Shown here piece after piece: positions 24,561-36,515 of a DNA stretch of 64,000 nucleotides. A program made the translations under genes and the position numbers. Source of the stretch: Endomychus coccineus (Eukaryota; Arthropoda; Insecta; Coleoptera; Endomychidae); assembly GCA_958510875.1 (NCBI GenBank), contig OY294067.1:138973726-139037725 (forward strand), given 5' to 3'. Every line of letters starts with the position of its first letter. Positions within the stretch are counted from its first letter, which is position 1. The notes below the pieces were generated by a model that did no database searches, had not been told where the DNA came from, and saw nothing but the letters and a program-made list of their open reading frames with translations.

Positions 24561-24977
24561 CAAAATTTTATTAATTTGAAGTGCCACTTTCCATTGTCTA
24601 TTTAAAATTCAACCTAAAAAAGATGAAGTATTATTTAACTATGACACTATAGAATAACAATTTTGAGGTTAAATTCCATAGAATTATCTTAAACTTGAAT
24701 AGTTATGATAGAAATACTCATCATAGAGTAACTAATTCATACAATAATTCATAGATATTTATAATTGTACAATATTGGAATGTCTTGTATTTAATCAAAT
24801 TCAATCTATTTCAAATTGTAGTTAGCCATACATTACTCTTTCACACACAACCGATCCAATGTTTTCTGCAGTTTTAATTGGATCTTAAAACACAAGTCGG
24901 CTGCAGACGCATTTCATTAATCGAAATCATCTATTCTTTTCTAAATTACATGGAAACACTAATTTCAATCAACAATT

Positions 24978-25009
24978 TTGATAAAGGCAATAAACGTTGT
25001 CGAAACGTC
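24978..25009 (+). ncRNA. degenerate hammerhead-ribozyme-like motif in PLE 3' end
   Basis: TTGATAA, then stem GGCAAT/GTTGTC with loop AAAC, then GAAAC and GTC. This is the order of a hammerhead (CUGAUGA box, stem II, GAAA, short stem III, cleavage-site GUC), and PLEs are known to carry minimal hammerheads. Here the first box differs at two core positions (C3 to U, G8 to A), so self-cleavage is doubtful. The same motif occurs inverted at about 22481-22512 and 10784-10815, and more diverged at about 8696-8730 and 49727-49762. Confidence 0.35.
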
Positions 25010-25104
25010 AAAACAGAATTTTTATTTCATTATCAGTATATATACGAACCAATATACCAAGAAAACATACAAATATTACAAATGGTTCAAGAATATCAAC
25101 AAAA

Positions 25105-25106
<2 letters not shown>

Positions 25107-25178
<72 letters not shown>

Positions 25179-25202
25179 CATTCGATATTATTATCAGGTA
25201 TG

Positions 25203-25294
<92 letters not shown>
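25107..25294. repeat. two long (TA)n tracts around a 36-base spacer
   Basis: TA repeats at 25107-25168 and 25205-25294 separate the PLE right arm from the inverted R4-type LINE fragment. The LINE 3' end begins directly at 25293. Confidence 0.95.
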
Positions 25295-25296
<2 letters not shown>

Positions 25297-26134
25297 CAGC
25301 AGCCGCGCCAGAAAACCCAAAAGTCGGTTAACCGAAGCTACTCCTCCCCACCGGTCGGAAAGTAGCTTCAGGTTCCCAAATCGTGTGCCCTAAGTAGTCT
25401 TATTGAACCCGGAATGACTGCCTTCTGCTTCCGGTCTAGCAAGATCTGCACCGAGTTCTTACAAGCCGGAATGATCTTCAAGTTCGAACGCAGCGAAGAC
25501 CGACTTCCGCCCAAAATACCGATGATCAGAACAACTAATACGACCTTGTGGCCTGGGTATAGCGTGCGGAGCTCGAACAGGAGATCTTGATACTTTGTCC
25601 ATTTTTCCTCCTCTTTCAAGAGGACAACGTCAGGCCTATTTGCTTGATCTGACGGTCGGAAACGAGTAATTCCAGTAGATCTGGCATTTCTCGTTTCCGA
25701 CAACGGACTCAATATCTCCAGGCATGTAAGGCAGCACCGGCTCTTGATCTATTCCTTATTGCCTTAGGCGGTAATACACAGCACCCGTAGGTCTGCATTA
25801 TGGCGATGATTGTATGCCGAGGCCGCTTTTGCCGGACATGCCACAGAAGGTGGAAAAGCGTCTCCCCCACTCCGGCCAATTCGTGACTTTTGACAAGGCA
25901 CAGGAGGGAGTCCGAACTCCTAAGAACTCAACAAGCTTTACTCAGAACCACACTTCGATGCAGAGCCTCCAGGCTAAGAAGTTCCCTACTTCCCCGGTGA
26001 CGTGAGAGATAAATGCGGGAAACGGACGACCTAGGATGCAAACTGTGATTGATATGCATCATTTTCCGGTTGTCTTTGTCCTTAGTCGAGTCTATGCAGC
26101 TCATCGACCGTCCATTTCACCACTCCAAAAGAGT
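25293..26134 (-). pseudogene. R4/Dong-type LINE fragment, 5'-truncated with internal deletions
   Basis: The inverse complement of parts of the full copy at 50017-53752. It begins in the 3' UTR (gactgctgcga) and ends near the equivalent of 52420. A deletion of about 375 bp joins the equivalents of 52684 and 53052, and a second removes the LIKTMYVIEFSSPAEK part of the nuclease. Minus-strand frames 25368-25712 (KEEEKWTKYQDLLFELRTLY) are the remaining C-terminus. (TA)n tracts lie on both sides (25205-25294 and 26155-26193). Confidence 0.88.
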
Positions 26135-26153
26135 GACTTCCCGCGGGGAGATA

Positions 26154-26193
<40 letters not shown>

Positions 26194-26196
<3 letters not shown>

Positions 26197-27922
26197 TCAC
26201 ACTTGGTGAATATCTGTCGAGGTGTTAGCCAAGTAGCCAAGAAGGCAGTAGGTGAATTATTCAGTTTCCAGAATAGACCAATAGTCATTGAATCTAAGGG
26301 AATTAGCTCACTCATTTATTGTATATCATAGATATGTATTGTAGGTTTCTAATATTGCTATTTTTAAGCTAATAAAACACCATAATTGTGTAATCCTTCC
26401 TTTTTCAGCCCGCTGCTGTCGAAGAACTACGGAGATGGACTTCCGACGAAGCCCTTGGAGACATCACAGTAACTCCTGATTGCCCTAATCGGATATCCGC
26501 CAATGTCACACAATGCGATGCCACGGATGGAACGATAATTTCAGATGACGAAGCCATCGATCACAAATTGCCTTCCCCAGAGGAACAAGTACAAGTAGTA
26601 GCACTCAAGTAAGCTTTCAGTAGCATTCTATTATTTCATCAAGTCTTGGATGTTGTCCTTGACAGAATGTGTTATTGTGCATTTAACAAATGTGACCGTC
26701 TAGGACTGAGGGCCAAAGTTTAGAATGTCAAATTACTAATAAAAGGCTAGTAAAAAATATGACAATAAAATAATTATTCAAAAAACTTAACTAACAGTAG
26801 GTATACTCCTAGGGGATACTCCTTGCAAGCGATCCTTCCCTTCAATCTGGCCAACATAGTTTTACTATTAACAACTTATATTTTGAGTCCCTGGACAGTT
26901 GATTTTGGGACTTTATTCTGGAGGCCTCTCTTTATAGAACACTTTGGAAAACTTCGTCTTCATAGCGAATTAAACAAAAATACGAGAAACGCGGAGAATC
27001 TCCGAGAGAAAAAATATGTATAGGTAATTGAATTTCACGAAAAATAAAAAGTCTGTGTTCTTTTAAGGAAAAAGGCCGAGGAAATGAATTTTTAGAACTT
27101 GGATGCATCGTCTGGATGGTTGAAGCGATTTACAAAGACAATGCACATCAAAGCATTGACTTAGACAATAATGACCTAAAAGAAGATGAAAACTATGAAA
27201 ACAGCATCACACAAACTATGTGATATCTGCAGGAAATCAATGCTTTCACTTCAAACTACAGTGTCATACCAGGTTCTGAATCATTAACTACATTGGAAGA
27301 ACGTTAATATAATAGAAGTATCAACCAATAACAATGCTAGATTTCTTCCATCAATCTTAGAGATTTTTAAAATTATTGGAAGTAGACTGTGTATGGAATT
27401 AATTATTGACCCCTTGATCCCTCCCCTACAAAAAGGGCACATTCGATATTTAATTAATCCAAGTATCTAACGTTTTTCCTACCGTTAAAATTGATCGAGC
27501 TAAACAGTTTCATGAAACTTTTTCACAGTTTCAAACTAAACAGACAAATTTGGCATAATTTTTTTGTCACTTCCAATTAAACGTATTTCGGAAAATCACT
27601 CAAATTATCTCTTATCGAACATTTCGAATTCCACAAACATCTTCAAATAACTGAAACTTTACAAAATGTAATATCATACATTCATACCTCTTATTATATT
27701 ATTTATCATTCAAAATAAAGAGAATGGGGAAAATGGAAATCGAGGCTAAATAATATTCATTTATCAAGTTTTCAGTATATAATAATTGCGATTTGCAATT
27801 CACCAAATCTTCATATTACTCCGTATAACTATCATTGCATATACACATTAGATAAAAATGACTTTTTTTTAGTGAGCTCCATCTGACTGTTGCGCCGTTG
27901 AAAATAATTCTACTCTTTGCAG
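26194..27922. other. intron sequence around exon 2
   Basis: Apart from the exon at 26409-26608, no gene or repeat was recognised. Confidence 0.5.
26409..26608 (+). CDS. gukh: NHS/GUK-holder internal exon 2
   Basis: The acceptor tttttcag (ending 26408) follows a pyrimidine-rich stretch. The exon begins in phase 0 with PAAVEELRRW and runs through TSDEALGDITV and an acidic segment (ISDDEAIDHKLPSPEE). It ends at 26608 with AA of a split Lys codon before gtaagc. It has no stop, and both phases fit: ATG from the previous exon before it, G from 27923 after it. No catalytic motif is visible; the segment is probably disordered linker. It contains no in-frame methionine, so an ATG-based ORF scan would miss it. 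It lies 0.2 kb right of a (TA)n tract and a broken LINE copy. Confidence 0.82.
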
Positions 27923-28135
27923 GTTTCCTGCAGAAGTCGTCACAGTGGATATATCTGGTAAAAGCTTCGATCGCATGTCGCTACAGAGACGGTCCTTGTT
28001 ACAAGGTGATATTAGTTGTCAGACAGATGGCGACACAGTTAGAAGAAGAACGAGAACGAGACGCCCCCGGAGTAAGCGGAGAAATACATTGGCCGGAACT
28101 GATCAGAAGGAAATACAGGATGCCATCACTGCCGG
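27923..28135 (+). CDS. gukh: NHS/GUK-holder internal exon 3, conserved SFDRxSLxRRSL motif
   Basis: The acceptor is ctttgcag ending at 27922; the donor is gtgaga at 28136. G at 27923 completes the Lys codon started at 26607-26608. The translation is FPAEVVTVDISG, KSFDRMSLQRRSLLQ, then a strongly basic run (RRRTRTRRPRSKRRNT) and DQKEIQDAITAG. This order (V-x-V-D/N-I-x-G-x-x-FDR-x-x-SLRRSL, basic run, then I-Q-x-x-I) is one of the best-conserved segments of animal NHS proteins, so this exon largely fixes the family call. The basic run could act as a nuclear-localisation or membrane-binding patch (inference). The exon ends with two bases of a Gly codon completed at 34030. Confidence 0.88.
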
Positions 28136-31061
28136 GTGAGAATTATATTGAACATCCGCCTTTACCCACCCTTAACAAAACGAAATGTTGGTATGCAAAT
28201 AATCCGCATATCTCACGATCATGCAAATTCCATCAACCAAAGAATTTTCTGAAATGGAATAAAATTTTATCTGAATTTCTCCCTATACATGAACTCTATA
28301 TAATTTGTTCGTAGGATGAACCTCAAATAACAATCCGAATATGTTTATCTTACATTCCAGCGTTATACAACTTTGTTATCTTTTGAATGAATACATTATA
28401 CATTATTCCATATTTGGATATAATTTTTTGGTTTTTGCTTAGAAGTTGATTCTTGGTTTCTAGGTGAATAACTTTGTTATCAATCAAATTGGGCAACCAC
28501 AGCTTATAATTAGGACAGTAACCGTTCGACGAACTATCAACAACATATAAAAAATGTAGTAGGGAACAAGTTGAAGTTGAAAACAGACATAAAGAGATCT
28601 GCAAAGCACAGTTTTCATGATATCGGGACCAGATCCTAGGGGTTGAGTTAACGTAGATTACTATTAAGTTACAAGGACTGAACATGAATTATCAAAATAC
28701 CTGTTTATAAGTTTACGGACGAGGCAAAGTTGTTTGTTGTAAAATCTTTTATTTCATACTGTCTTATTAAAATTTTAAATTTTAATCTGTATATAGAACT
28801 TGCGGCAAATGAAGCAATTCAAACATAACTATCTGCTAAATCCCGGGAAATTCATAAGTAGGGAGATACGTATTTTTTATCTCTAGCAATTATATTATTA
28901 TCAGTGTTATGTCTACATTTATAATAAATTAATTCTTATTTCCTGTCCGATTATTAAGACTGAAATTTGAAATGAGAAAATATTTATATTTTTTTCACTA
29001 CTTAAAAAATTCAAGATGGCGGACGAGTTTTGTGATAATGCTCAGATTTTTTTCAAAATCGGTAGGTATATGAGAATTTTTGCGGCGGACATCAGGCTTT
29101 TTTATTTCTTCTTAGTACACTATATGCCTTTGAAAAAAATTTCACTTCTACAATTAAATTTTCCGATATATTTTCTGTTCCTACAATCATATCTCCGCAG
29201 AAGTGTCCGAAAATTAGTTTGCTAACAAAAGTGAAAGTAATCAAATGGAATTATAGTATTTTATTGAACCATAAGGACAATAGTGTTGTTCTTCTGGGTA
29301 TAAATATTTATCAGACGTATATATTTAACTTGCAGAAGTGTCTGTCATAACATTCAAATGACGTAATCCATGTGACGTCACGATCTATTTTATAAAGTTT
29401 TATAGAACTCTGCTATTTTTAATCTTTATTCTGTGGTACATTTTGATAGTTCATGTGGCAGCAAGTAGTATGAAATAAGATTATAATGTAGTGTGAATAA
29501 TTGAGAAAGTCAACCTGACAGCAAGTGCCAGTATGAAACATAGAGTTGTGAAATACATTACCGCCTAAAAATTGTTGATTTAATCTTAATAAATAGTAAC
29601 TGAAAAACAGAGTGTTGAAGTTGAAATATTTTTTAGCTTAATAGTTTATCATAACATTTGCGTAAGTTTTTAATTGGGTTTTACCATTATGGACAATAAA
29701 AATAATAATCTTTCAAAGTCGCCTTTCTATTTTCCCCTTGAGGTATTACGTGATTATTACGGTAAGCTTGATATGTAAATATTTTCAAAACGGTTAGAGT
29801 TAAAAACATTTAGAAAGTATACCTTTATTCCTTAAAAATTAATACAAAAAAAAAGAAAAAGTTCGACGGAAGCCACTAAAGGTTATTTACAAAAAACATA
29901 ATGCCCGAGGTGCCACCTACAAATTTGTAAAAAAACTGATGGCAAAATTTGATTCAGTTACTATTGATGTTTAATCAACAACTTGCTAAATTGCAATATT
30001 TTGCCCCAAGGTCAAATTAGTGCTCTGTGGTTCAATTTTCATGAAACATCTTGTATCACACACCAAAACAACATCATTCAACTTTATAAACAGTGTTGCA
30101 GCTCAAACAAACGTTGACGAGGTTTTTTTGTGAATGATGAATATATCAATGTTTCAATTCTTGAATCAACTTCCTACATTTGCTGTAACTATATGTTATA
30201 ATGTATAAAGTAATTCCTGTGAAAATAATTAAACGTTAATCGAACGGAATGAAAAGTAAAGTTGTATATTGCCAGGTTGAAAGAAAACAATCCATATATC
30301 AGAATGCCCATAAAACGCAGCCGATAAAACGCAGTACATTTCGTATTGGCATTTCTTCTTAGATCGATGGCATACTGGACTGAGAAAGAAACAAAACACT
30401 GAATTTAGTTTAATGATTCTTAACTATCATTCTCATTATAATATTCTGTTTATAAGATAACCCAAAACATCTTGTCAAATTCCCCAAAGCCTACATCAAT
30501 GAGATTTACCAACAAATAATAATAGTTGTTCTGAATCGGACGCAAGTCGTCACTTTCTGGAACCCTTCCTTTTCTATTCCTTTTTATCCAATGTATTTTA
30601 CTGATATGCCTGAATTAACAGTTATGAATGAGACTAATTCATTTCAAACTATATACCTACATAAATTGTCGTTCTTATTAGTCAAGTTACAAGTTACTTG
30701 ACTTAAAGTCGCTTGAAATCAAGTAACTCGGGTTGTTGTTGTTCATACTTTAATAAGTTAATTGTATCAAGTTAGTATTTAAAATGGCGTCAAATGAACT
30801 GGTACGGCATAAAATTAATATTATAGGAACTGAAAATGTGGAACAATTATTATCCAAACATTGTAAAGAACACAAATAAAGAGAAACAATCAATATGTGT
30901 AAGAAAGGGTGTCAGCAGAAAAATTGGCTTTAAATTTTAATATTATATAATCACGTACAATTCATACGGCAGACAGTTCCATAGATTAATGGATCGTTAT
31001 TACAGTTCAGACTCTATGACAGACAACAAATAACCCCTCAACAATTACAGCAACATAATGT
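28136..31061. other. 5.9-kb intron, left half, nothing recognised
   Basis: No supported gene. A 31-codon frame from ATG at about 30784 (MASNELVRHKIN) is too short and isolated to call. Confidence 0.45.
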
Positions 31062-31351
31062 CATCGACATATACAACGAACTATATCCGAGTTCGTTGGA
31101 CATATACATATGGACTGCGCGTGGCAATTATAAGCGCGGCTAGTTAAGGCGAGAGAGAGGGAAAACGAAGAGGCCGGCTCGGGACGTAAACATACGGCTC
31201 GGGACGTAAACATACGGCTCGGGACGTAAACATACTAGCTACAGTACGCAGCGGCCAATAGAAACGCGATAGAGCCGGCCTCTTCGTTTTCTCTCTCTCT
31301 CGCCTGAACTAGCCGCGCTTATTATTGCCACGCGCAGTCCATATGTCGATG
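31062..31351. mobile_element. 290-bp MITE with long inverted repeats and 8-bp target duplication
   Basis: CATAATGT is present directly before (31054-31061) and after (31352-31359) the element. The ends are CATCGACATAT and ATATGTCGATG. Inside are GC-rich inverted arms of about 74 bp (ATGGACTGCGCGTGGCAAT to GAAGAGGCCGGCTC). The centre holds three tandem copies of a 20-bp unit (ACGGCTCGGGACGTAAACAT, with small end changes). The left arm has a 27-base insertion that itself contains GTTCG palindromes. An 8-bp duplication fits hAT (or P) type transposases; the superfamily is inferred. Confidence 0.85.
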
Positions 31352-32469
31352 CATAATGTCCGTTACGGACCATTCCATAAGATAGATATCCAAGCATACC
31401 TGTTTCAACTAATTTGACGACGGACGTAGCTCGCGATCAAGAGCTGGTATAGCATATTTCCGAACACTCTTTGTGGAGATTATTTTGAAAAGTTCGTATT
31501 TCATTCGCCTGATTCTGTTGTGAGATTAGTTTCTCAAGGTTCACATAGAAATACTTTTTTCTACAATTCTGTCTCTTATAAAATCATGAAGTATCTTCGT
31601 TTACTTAACCAATTACATATTAGAAACTCGAGACAGATTATATTATCATTAACTCATAACATATAATATTTCAATGAACTGAAAACGCTATATGCTAACT
31701 ATTTTTGAATGATTAATTAGGTAGATAATTCAGATTGCAGTGTTAGTATATAGACCCTATAAAATATAAAACTATAGAATATTGCCATTTAAGATTAGTT
31801 CACAACCTAACAATGATTCAGTGAAATTGCAATTTGTAATGTCAATCGTCTAGCCAACAAAAGTAGTTCAATATGATGCCTCATCTAATACTATGCCCTA
31901 CAACATTGGCAAAATGTGGCAAATCATACCTTCAAATCTAGTGCCATTTTGAAAATTCTACTACAAAATTTTCGCGGTATACAAGTTAATAGTTTGAAGT
32001 GGTGAGCTGTGTATGAAAAGTCCGGAAGCGATATGTCGAAAGATACTAAATACAGAAAAATATTGAATATGAAACAAGTGAAATAATAAAAGGTACATGG
32101 CGGTATATTTTCTTATTACAAATAGAGCAAGATGTGTATTGATTTGAAAAAGTTATTTGGCTTTACTAACATAAAAAAAGTTCTTTCACTTTATGTTCAT
32201 AACGATATATGATATCATATTATGAACGAATTAATTGAATTTCGAGGATTCATAGCCAGTTGTATTACATATCTATTCCGTTGCCGCAAGAATTACATCG
32301 TTAACCAAACGAATACATAGGATAAGTCGGGAGAAATGGACCAAACTACATAAGAAATTCATGTAAAACCACTTATTTGTTCTTATCTGATTTGCATTCG
32401 TTCAGCGTTCTGACATTGTGTCAGTTATATTGTGACACTGATTTGACGTTTATTTTCGTTATTACGATT
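31352..32469. other. intron sequence, nothing recognised
   Basis: No supported gene or repeat after the MITE's target duplication. Confidence 0.4.
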
Positions 32470-33140
32470 AAATTATTACAAAATGCCAAACACTTATTCA
32501 AATTTATAATGTGATGATTGTAATGGCAATGCTACACGTGCTGTTGAAGAATATCGTCAAAGGTTTGCATATCAGAGACATCCTCATAAAAACATATTTA
32601 TCAGAGTTTCCAATAACGAAGTAGAAAATATTCTTGATCTAGTGGAGGAGGATTTAACGAGCAGCTTAGACAGAATGGGTACTCAGTTAGGCAGTCCACA
32701 AAAAACAGTAATGAACACACTCCACGAGCAAGGCTTACATCCATGCCATGTACAGAGAGTACAGCATGTACGTGTGATGTGGTAAGGTCGATAGTTATTT
32801 ATTTGGCAGTTTCATTTTGGAGAATCAACTCACAGGAGATCAGTACTCCAATTTTATGCAAAATGAAATACAAGTACTACTAGAGGATGTTTCTCTATAT
32901 CTCAGAACGCAAAAGTACTATCCGCACGATGGAACTCCTGTACATTTCGCTCGCCAGGTCAAGCAATGTTTGGACAAATGGGATACATGGCGTTGGATTG
33001 GTCCTGGTGGTCACCAAGATCAGCAGACCTCAAAGCACTAGATTGTTGTTTATCTGTCTAGTTCAACAATGAAGTGTACAGAGTAAAAGTGGACACTCGG
33101 GATGCACTGATTCCGCTTATTACAAATATAATTGTCTATA
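32470..33140 (+). pseudogene. mariner-type transposase with internal deletion
   Basis: The N-terminal part reads CNGNATRAVEEYRQRF, then VENILDLVEEDLTSSLDRM, TQLGSPQKTVMNTLHEQG and LHPCHVQRVQ (about 32515-32770): the paired HTH DNA-binding region of a Tc1/mariner-superfamily transposase. The first catalytic block is missing. The C-terminal part reads NFMQNEIQVLLEDV, then HDGTPVHFARQVK (second catalytic Asp) and WIGPGG (about 32815-33035), after which the WPPRSPDL-type block is decayed. Stops and frame changes separate the parts. Terminal repeats were not found. Confidence 0.78.
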
Positions 33141-34029
33141 TTTTATATGTTAAACATTTCATATAATGTTTTTAATTTTTTCCGATTTATTCGGTGCATC
33201 TTGAAATTCAGCTGTCCCTTTTTGATGTCTGACATATGATTGTTCGAATACTGCTATATGCTAACTATTTTTGAATGCAAAATTTTCCAAAAATGCCAAA
33301 TAATTACAGAAATATTACTACAGGCATAGAATGGGAAACCCTGGAGATCATTATGTTGAAATTGAATTTTGATTCTGAAAATCTGTTTGTAATATGAAAA
33401 TATAATATCATTTACCCTATTTGTGAAATGTATATTGTATATCCAAATAAAGTTTTGCTAAATCTTACTCATGGTTTTTCACATGAGTAGCTACTATACG
33501 ACCCGTTTCAATTTATATACAAGTACGGAATGCAGCCAGATACTGGGTAGTTGCTTGTTGCATAATACTCTTCTAATCTAAATTGTGATGAATATAGGTA
33601 GAAATTGTGAAGTATTTAGGTACATGTAGGAGATATAAGGATTATTAAATCAGATCATTATGAACTTCTATATGAAAATGTCATACATACGGTAACAAAA
33701 ACTGCATAGATATAGGAATTTATTTCATAATTGAATACATTTTGATACCATTACCAAAAACTAAAGCTAGAAAACTTGTGTTTATCAATAAACGTATGTT
33801 CTATTTGTTGGCAAACTCGTTTTTGTTAGGCGGGGTAGTATATGCTCTCTGATATAAAACTGAAATATTCAAATAATAATGCATTTGTAAATATCAAATC
33901 ATTGTGAAATATTGGTCTAATGAAGAATTATTTTGGTTCCAAATATCCTGTTCGATCAAATTCGATAGAACAGTATATACACTTTCATAATATTTTTTGT
34001 TCAATACACTAATTTGAAATACTTGACAG
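33141..34029. other. intron sequence before exon 4, nothing recognised
   Basis: Ends in the acceptor at 34028-34029. An octamer-scale repeat (CTATATGCTAACTATTTTTG) occurs at both about 31690 and 33252, suggesting that the mariner remnant between them once duplicated or recombined flanking DNA. Confidence 0.4.
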
Positions 34030-36515
34030 GGATCAACAACCTTCATGTTCAGCTTTCAATTCAGAGACTGAGACTACGGCTACTAGCAACGTTGGACGAA
34101 GCAGAAGTAGCGATATTTTACGTGTTAGCCACAAAAAAGAATCGCCCGAAATAAAGAAGTCACACTTCAATACTATAAAGCAATGGGGTAAGACCAGATA
34201 TGACAGATTTATGAACAAAAGTGCTGAATCAAAATACGAAAGAAAAAGCGATGATATTGACGACTTTAATATTTACGAAACTGTAACAATGAAACGAAAA
34301 CGGAATATTGACAAAAGAGTTCACCAACGCAGTGCGTCGGTCTCATCTTCAGAAAAATCTACTAGTAACCTACCAATTAGTTCTACCTTATCGGGAGTTA
34401 TGAATATAGCCGTCAAATTGCGAGAGAGCTCTGCCCAAAGGAGAGAAAAGCGAGCGGCCGTCAACAAAGATGAACCACATTCTTCTAGTGGCAATTGGAG
34501 CGCAAGTTCAGAAAGTGCAAGAAACTCATTGGGTTCTGAAATAACCACAACAACGCAACCAAAATCTACTACATCGGCTGCAACTTCAAGTAACTCTTTG
34601 AATTTACCTGTACCGAGTTCCGCCAATAGCAGAAGACGTTTTAACGTTAATACGTCTACATCGAGTAGCGTAACTAGTGAAGGCACTTTAACACCAGATA
34701 TTATACACGATCTTCACGAAGATGGTGAAACAAGTTCGGTATATTCTTGTGATACTGAAGGATATTATACATCTTTCCATATGGACAGTGGTTTGAAAAC
34801 TCTCAAAGAAGAAGATTTACCGATGACACCCTTACATTCTACAAGTGCCATCAATACAGGTTCAAACAGTTCTGCGGAAAATGAATATGAGCTTTTTGGA
34901 AAAGGCTCCACTTCCACAACCACTAGCTCTGCAGGAACAGTATGTACCACTCTTCGGGCAGCTAATAGTGAAAGATCTCTGATTATAGGCCCAGCCGTTC
35001 CTGAAAGGAGAAGTTCTTTATTGAAATCTAACACTGAAGATTCGCCAGAAAATTCAATAGACCGTGATTATAACAGTGATAAAACTGGCACAGTAAAACG
35101 AAGTCCAGCCACTTCTAAAGCAAACGTTTTGAATGTGAACCACAAAGTAATAGATGGGGACGTGTCCCCAGATAGTGGTCATAATACATCAAGTTCTCCC
35201 ATTGAATCGATAAATAGTCCTTTAGGAATGAGGAGCGGCTCAGATTTCGAATTTTCTGAGTCTTCTGACATGGAAGGCCCTGAAAGAATCGAGAGAATTC
35301 GAATCAAAACAACGATCAACTCCAGCAGAATTCCATCGATGTGCGTTATCACTCCTTCTCAGAGTGACGACGAGAGCAGCCAATCTTCATTCAATTCGCA
35401 TAAGGAATCATTGGGAGTTGATTATGTTGATCATAATGTAGGGAATAAAGATGGAAGAAGGCCTAAATCGGATTTGTTAATACAAAATGATGGCACAAAA
35501 TCAAACAAACTTATGAAACATTCAGTTGTTAAAGCGAATAAAGTACAATTCATAAATGTTAATCAACAGTCAGGGTATGCTACCATTGAATCGGTTCTAA
35601 TGGAGCGTAAAGCGGTGTGCACCGACATAAATCAAAATACCGCAAATATTACTACAAACAAAAGTGTTAGAGCGGCTTCGCCCAGTGGTGGCTCTGTGAT
35701 AATTAAAGAAGAAGTTCCTACAAATAAAATTACTCAACCCATAATCAAATCTACGTTACTCCCATTAAATACCATGTTTGGAAAATTAAAGTCTAATATC
35801 GTTAGTTTAACGCAAAAAAGAGAAAGCAAATCCCCAAACAGATGTTCCAATTCAGAAGAAGTTGTTACTGACTTGGGTGAATACGTGACCATAGCCGACG
35901 TGAGAAATAATAATAAAAACGCATTAAATAGGATGGAAAACACATATGCCAATGATATTGTGAATAAAAATTTAAAAACTATATTGTCTGGAAAAATGCG
36001 CGAAACCGAGTACGTTTCTTTAAACGAACTTCCATGTAACGAGAAAGAAACAGAAATCGCACTTAATGTAGTTTCTAACGATTCTTTGGAACGAAAGAAA
36101 AGACAAGGTGCCAGAGTAACATTAGATGCCGAAGGTAAAGTGGTTTATAGCTCCGATAGTTTGAAAAGGTGCAAAGGTGCACATACAACATTCGAACCTG
36201 GTCCATTTGTGAAACCCAGTGACAGTCCCTGCCAAAGTCCTTTACCAGGGCATAGAACATCCAAACCCGTAAGACCAGTAACCAGTCAAGACCAGAAATA
36301 TCTGGATCCTGCATGCCTACAGTCGACCCAACATGGAAAAGTGGTGATAAAAGCTTCAACTGGTATAGCTTCTCCTACGTCAGAAATTATTCGCATGCCG
36401 CCATCTACTATAGTATCTCCAAATGCACGTCCTACGTCTCCTAAATCTGTGGGAAGAGGAGCATACGTACACGTGCAGGATGCAGTGAAGCCTTTATCAC
36501 CTACTGCAAACAAAG
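34030..36515 (+). CDS. gukh: NHS/GUK-holder large central exon 4
   Basis: Acceptor cttgacag ends at 34029. G completes GGG, then the frame is open from GAT at 34031. The first ATG at 34211 is internal; the true exon begins 60 codons earlier. The product is Ser/Thr-rich and low in hydrophobics, consistent with a disordered scaffold. Landmarks are SGVMNIAVKLRESSAQRREK (about 34395), the family hallmark SCDTEGYYTSFHMDSGL (about 34745-34795), the PERRSSLL phospho-site-like segment (about 35000), and a GARVTLDAEGKVVYSSDSLK plus KGAHTTFEPGP block (about 36110-36205). The strong donor AAG|gtaagg at 36516 leaves one base, which matches exon 5. Reading on without splicing gives the extension described separately. 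Confidence 0.88.

Larger units (their letters stand above)
22419..25106. mobile_element. 2.7-kb palindrome of two PLE copies (family 1), head to head
   Basis: A minus-strand copy (22419 to about 23765) and a plus-strand copy (about 23766-25106) are joined at their truncated 5' ends and are almost identical over about 1.3 kb. Both end outward in the same 3' UTR and then (TA)n (22389-22418 and 25107-25168). The right arm keeps about 30 more bases before its TA tract. The junction sits in AAATAAATTTTTTAG, inside the codons for EINFLDL. The near identity points to a recent origin or gene conversion between arms. Confidence 0.88.

Noticed and set aside
30784..30879. Short frame MASNELVRHKIN...
   Set aside because: Only about 31 codons, no homology recognised, no splice sites around it.
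34211..34213. ATG 34211 as the start of the NHS-family protein
   Set aside because: The frame is open upstream to a good acceptor at 34028-34029, and the phase joins to exon 3, so it is an internal Met.
34321..34686. 121-codon minus frame over NHS exon 4
   Set aside because: Antisense shadow of the Ser/Thr-rich coding exon.
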